Assembly: GCA_025359005.1 (NCBI GenBank)
Contig: JANYHP010000076.1
Coordinates: 1 to 8,781 of the forward strand
DNA from: Hyphomicrobiaceae bacterium
GTDB lineage: Bacteria > Pseudomonadota > Alphaproteobacteria > Rhizobiales > Hyphomicrobiaceae
DNA length: 8,781 bases
Direction of reading: 5' to 3'
Shown: in pieces, positions 6,900 through 8,781 of the stretch
Layout: every line of letters starts with the position of its first letter
Position numbering within the stretch: position 1 is the stretch's first letter
The notes under the pieces: model-generated
Seen by the model: only the letters and a program-made list of their open reading frames with translations
What the model was told of the DNA's origin: nothing
Databases searched by the model: none
Position numbers and translations under genes: made by a program

Positions 6900-6919
6900 G
6901 TAAGCGTCAGACCGAGACT
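6900..6919. repeat. IS66-type terminal repeat (left limit)
   Basis: GTAAGCGTCAGACCGAGACT lies 29 bp beyond the stop of the leftward transposase fragment, where the right-hand terminal repeat of an IS66-family element belongs. The starting GTAA is characteristic of this family. Its first eight bases, GTAAGCGT, match the opposite limit of the composite. Confidence 0.6.
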
Positions 6920-6948
6920 ACAGCAATTTCGACTTGACGTTCGTCGCC

Positions 6949-7167
6949 TCATGCGGCGACACTGTGCGTCGCCGGTGGCTGCCAATTCCAGGGCAGCAAT
7001 TCCGCAAGGCGGTTGATCGGGTGCGAGCCGATGTGTGCGATCACGTCGGTCAACCAGGCTTCGGGCTCGACGCCGTTGAGGCGCGCCGTGCGAATGAGCG
7101 TGTAGAAACCGGCGGCGCGCTCGCCACCCGAATCGGAACCGCAGAACAACCAATTTTTTCGGCTATG
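6949..7167 (-). pseudogene. IS66-family transposase (TnpC) C-terminal fragment A
   Basis: The minus-strand frame reads HSRKNWLFCGSDSGGERAAG, then FYTLIRTARLNGVEPEAWL and INRLAELLPWNW, ending PPATHSVAA-stop at 6951-6949. This is the conserved C-terminal element of IS66 DDE transposases: RKNWLF.GSD..GERAA, then AKLNG..P..YL, then LLPWNW. About 70 codons remain of a protein normally around 500, and the N-terminal zinc-finger and catalytic parts are gone. The frame is cut immediately before the RKNWLF motif at the joint with fragment B. It is not functional. Confidence 0.85.
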
Positions 7168-7193
7168 TAGACCTTTGCATAGCAGAAAAAATT
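7152..7193. repeat. Inverted repeat at the joint of the two IS66 fragments
   Basis: Reading outward from the joint, both strands give CATAGCxGAAAAAATT. One arm is 7167-7152 on the minus strand and the other 7178-7193 on the plus strand, with 15 of 16 bases identical and a 10-bp centre. Both arms encode HSRKN, the start of the conserved IS66 motif. The symmetry therefore comes from two related transposase genes broken at the same codon in opposite directions. Confidence 0.75.
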
Positions 7194-7414
7194 ATCTCTT
7201 TTTGGGCAGTGATGAAGGTGGTCGTCGGGCCGCGCAATTCTATACGATTATTGAATCCGCCAAACTCAACGGTCTCAACCCGCACGCCTATCTGGCCGGC
7301 ATCATCGACAAGATGGCCAAGGGCTGGCCGCGCTCGCGTCTCGCAGAGCTGCTACCATGGAACTGGACGGCGACCCTTGCAACTGAGACCACGGCGGCAA
7401 GCGTCGCCGCGTGA
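7178..7414 (+). pseudogene. IS66-family transposase (TnpC) C-terminal fragment B
   Basis: The plus-strand frame reads HSRKNYLFLGSDEGGRRAAQ, then FYTIIESAKLNGLNPHAYL and SRLAELLPWNW, ending TTAASVAA-stop at 7412-7414. It is the same IS66 C-terminal element as fragment A but from a different element: NYLFLGSDEGGRR against NWLFCGSDSGGER, and a longer Lys/Trp-containing loop before LAELLPWNW. The 5' part is missing at the joint. The 158 bp between the stop and the terminal repeat at 7572 hold no gene I can support. Confidence 0.85.
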
Positions 7415-7552
7415 GTGGTTGTGCGCGGCGGCCTGATGCGGCGCGACACGTGCCGGACAGCCATCCTTACAAGCGCTCTTAAAGTACTCCAAAAGACAAT
7501 CGCCACACCCCAACTTCGCCATCAACGGCAGCAACCCACATCAGACGCACGC

Positions 7553-7572
7553 GGGAATCGGCTTACGCTTAC
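7553..7572. repeat. IS66-type terminal repeat (right limit)
   Basis: GGAATCGGCTTACGCTTAC, ending at 7572, is read on the opposite strand as GTAAGCGTAAGCCGATTCC. It shares GTAAGCGT, and loosely the following AG-CCGA, with the left limit at 6900. It lies downstream of fragment B, where an IS66 end is expected. A short tandem GCTTAC/GCTTAC blurs the exact boundary. Confidence 0.5.
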
Positions 7573-7604
7573 ACACAGGATGAGAAGGTCGGGTCTAGTT
7601 CCTA

Positions 7605-8204
7605 TCACAAGGCCGAGCGACGATTTAGATTCTCCCAATCAACGTCACGGCTGACAAAGTGGTCTTCGAGCTGTTCCGTAGAATTTGCTCGAGCGAATTG
7701 CACCTCGGCGGTCGATACTGGCACGACGGCGAGCCAGGATACTTTTCGTGAACCAAACGTGTGAGTAACGAAGCCTTCTTGCGCGAACGGTGTCGTAAAA
7801 TACAAATGTTCCATGTCTCCAAATTGACCGAACCGCCTAACCGCATTCCATAAAAAGACGCCTGGAGCGCAAGCCCAACGATCCTTCGCAATGGTCCGTC
7901 CAGCAAAGTAAATTAACTCCCGAAAATTACTTTCCTGACCGGACCTGCACGTTCCAACAAGTTCAAGTCTTGTATCCGCATAAATAGTCCCGTCGGCCGC
8001 ATAAAGCGGCATATTCGATGTGCCATTTGTCGCGCACGTGACCAGGTCGTTGCCTGGAAAATGCTCCTTGACGGCCACCGCGATGTAAAACGAGTCATCG
8101 GGCGAATCGCGATGGATGAAAAATCGTGGTCTCTCGCCAAAACGCTCTTCAAGGAAGCGGGCGATTTCCTTTTCTTCGGCGGATATGGTTGGCATGGTGT
8201 TCAT
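7605..8204 (-). CDS. SUFU-family protein, probable immunity protein for the adjacent GH-E nuclease module
   Basis: This encodes 199 residues, cytoplasmic with no signal peptide. The sequence follows the bacterial SUFU (suppressor of fused) domain pattern: an N-terminal IAVAVKEHFPGNDLVTCATN block with a G-T-S-N-M-P turn (about 40-66), a TRLELVGTC strand (78-86), a central FREL..FAGRT helix (94-104), and the C-terminal VSWLAVVPVSTAEVQFARAN with EDHFVSRDVDWENLNR (155-195). ATG 8204 overlaps the stop of the toxin module as ATGA, so translation would be coupled; a second ATG lies at residue 4. In polymorphic-toxin loci SUFU proteins are established immunity partners of nuclease toxins, and the overlap with a GH-E nuclease remnant supports that role. 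The gene looks intact although its toxin is broken, and it is more AT-rich than the ankyrin genes, which fits horizontal acquisition. Confidence 0.85.
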   Translation of the reverse strand: MNTMPTISAEEKEIARFLEERFGERPRFFIHRDSPDDSFYIAVAVKEHFPGNDLVTCATNGTSNMPLYAADGTIYADTRLELVGTCRSGQESNFRELIYFAGRTIAKDRWACAPGVFLWNAVRRFGQFGDMEHLYFTTPFAQEGFVTHTFGSRKVSWLAVVPVSTAEVQFARANSTEQLEDHFVSRDVDWENLNRRSAL

Positions 8205-8508
8205 TTAATTACCATAATATAAATAAGAGGGCGCTTCCAGTGAGTGCGATTGATTACACTTGGAAGCTCGGGACGTACATGACTTGGATTGTTGTATTCG
8301 TTGATAAACTGCTCTCCGTATAAACCTCGCGCCTGTGCGCTCTCCTGTTGCTTCCAAAACTCGTAGCCAGGTTCGTGGCCCATGTCCTATTTGTCGCCCG
8401 GTTTTATTACCTTACCGGCGCTGGGTCGTAGACCTTCCCATCTTGTTTTTTCGCATTGTTCCAAACATCTTTCTTCGTCTTCTTTCGCCATTTCGGACGT
8501 GAATACAT
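8201..8508 (-). pseudogene. GH-E type HNH/Endo VII nuclease toxin module, inactivated
   Basis: Two frames together rebuild a toxin C-terminal module. From ATG 8508, MYSRPKWRKKTKKDVWNNAK continues to GKVYDPAP, then the frame ends. One base shifted, GKVIKPGDK follows, meets TAG at 8389-8387, and goes on as DMGHEPGYEFWKQQESAQAR, FINEYNNPSHVRPELPS and INRTHW to a stop at 8203-8201. This order (basic VW..A..GKVYDP, WDMGH.PG.EF, NNP..YRPELPS.N..H) is that of GH-E family nucleases, toxins that degrade nucleic acid. The conserved GH dyad is still encoded. The TAG sits where the family has Trp before DMGH, and an apparent 1-base loss lies near 8417-8420. Only the toxin part is present, with no delivery domain, so it resembles an orphan cassette displaced from an Rhs or other effector gene. 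It overlaps the SUFU gene by 4 bp and is almost surely inactive. Confidence 0.78.
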
Positions 8509-8522
8509 TCGCGATATCCTAA

Positions 8523-8781
8523 CTAGCGTGGGATGGTGCCGTCAGCTTCGAGCCGGACTGCAGGGAATTTGCCGCTCGTGCCGAACCACTGGTGCAGTTC
8601 TTTTTCTTTGGCCGTGGTGATGGTGCGCGAGCCGCGTGGGCGCAATCCAAGAATGATTGGGTCGATACTCTCGCGGAGTACCCGCTTGGGCGCGGAGAAC
8701 GACAGCGGCTTGCGCTCTATCAACGAAATCATCGCCTCGAAATCGTTGTGCAGCAGGCCAACCGCCAGCACGCTATCGGGT
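8523..8781 (-). CDS. 3' part of an unrecognised gene running off the window
   Basis: The minus-strand frame is open from the window edge and gives 85 residues: PDSVLAVGLLHNDFEAMISL, then FSAPKRVLRESIDPIILGL, KELHQWFGTSGKF and EADGTIPR, stopping at TAG 8525-8523. The composition is that of a real soluble protein, with no membrane segment or repeat. A GTG at 8771 is an in-frame codon and not necessarily the start, since the frame continues past the edge. It ends 14 bp before the toxin module and reads the same way. It may be an immunity gene from a neighbouring cassette or the body of another accessory gene. I do not recognise the family. Confidence 0.7.
   Translation of the reverse strand, partial: PDSVLAVGLLHNDFEAMISLIERKPLSFSAPKRVLRESIDPIILGLRPRGSRTITTAKEKELHQWFGTSGKFPAVRLEADGTIPR

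Larger units (their letters stand above)
6900..7572. mobile_element. Composite of two truncated IS66-family ends in opposite orientation
   Basis: Both outer limits carry IS66-type termini: GTAAGCG at 6900-6906 and its reverse complement CGCTTAC at 7566-7572. Inside are two C-terminal IS66 transposase fragments, one reading left (stop 6949) and one reading right (stop 7414), joined at about 7168-7177. Their proteins differ substantially, so they come from two different IS66 elements. No flanking direct repeat is visible (left GGAGGAAG, right ACACAGGA), which argues against the pair having moved as a unit. tnpA, tnpB and most of tnpC are absent. It separates the DUF1963 gene from the SUFU cassette. 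Confidence 0.65.

Noticed and set aside
6734..7153. Minus-strand 139-residue frame overlapping the IS66 fragment
   Set aside because: It runs out of frame with the IS66 motifs, is Arg-rich, and ends in sequence antisense to or overlapping the DUF1963 frame; no family likeness.
6892..7580. Target-site duplication around the IS66 pair
   Set aside because: The flanking 8-mers GGAGGAAG and ACACAGGA do not match, so the composite did not insert as a unit, or the flanks have been rearranged.
1..8781. CRISPR array, tRNA, rRNA, integron attC or origin repeats
   Set aside because: I saw no regularly spaced repeats, no tRNA-like cloverleaf, and no iterons or attC-like sites.

Overview
The window looks like an accessory region of a betaproteobacterial genome, most likely Burkholderia, Paraburkholderia or a relative. 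The evidence is high-GC codon use, paired ankyrin-repeat genes, DUF4375, DUF1963 and SUFU families of the kind that accompany type VI secretion or polymorphic-toxin effectors, and remnants of ISAs1, IS21 and IS66 elements. This placement is inferred from gene content; no phylogenetic marker, rRNA or tRNA is present. No structural secretion gene lies inside the window.

Layout: (1) Positions 1-2594, + strand: the last codons of an upstream gene, joined by a TAATG overlap to a large ankyrin-repeat gene, then a second ankyrin-repeat gene 10 bp later. (2) Positions 2603-2713: a 37-codon stump of a + strand gene, cut off where a - strand block begins. (3) Positions 2724-4927, - strand: a three-gene operon read right to left. 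It holds a DUF4375-type protein, a two-TM YcxB-like protein (GTGA overlap) and a small conserved protein split by an in-frame TGA. (4) Positions 4926-5259: the C-terminal part of an ISAs1-type transposase, ending against a 60-bp IS21-type remnant made only of the two element ends. (5) Positions 5511-5807: a small + strand cysteine-containing DUF1963-like gene, facing (6) positions 5875-6744, a - strand DUF1963 gene without a convincing 5' end. (7) Positions 6900-7572: two different IS66 transposase C-terminal fragments in opposite orientation, joined at the same conserved codon and bounded by IS66-type ends. (8) Positions 7605-8508, - strand: a toxin-immunity cassette with an inactivated GH-E type HNH/Endo VII nuclease module and an intact SUFU-family immunity gene overlapping it by ATGA. 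(9) Positions 8523-8781: the 3' end of an unrecognised - strand gene.

Taken together this reads as a decaying effector/immunity island. Putative immunity or adaptor genes are mostly intact. The toxin module is broken by a frameshift and a stop, one accessory gene carries a premature stop, one gene is a stump, and truncated insertion sequences mark the joints between blocks. The strongest finding is the dead GH-E nuclease module still coupled to an intact SUFU partner. The most unusual structures are the IS21 end-to-end remnant and the inverted IS66 pair.
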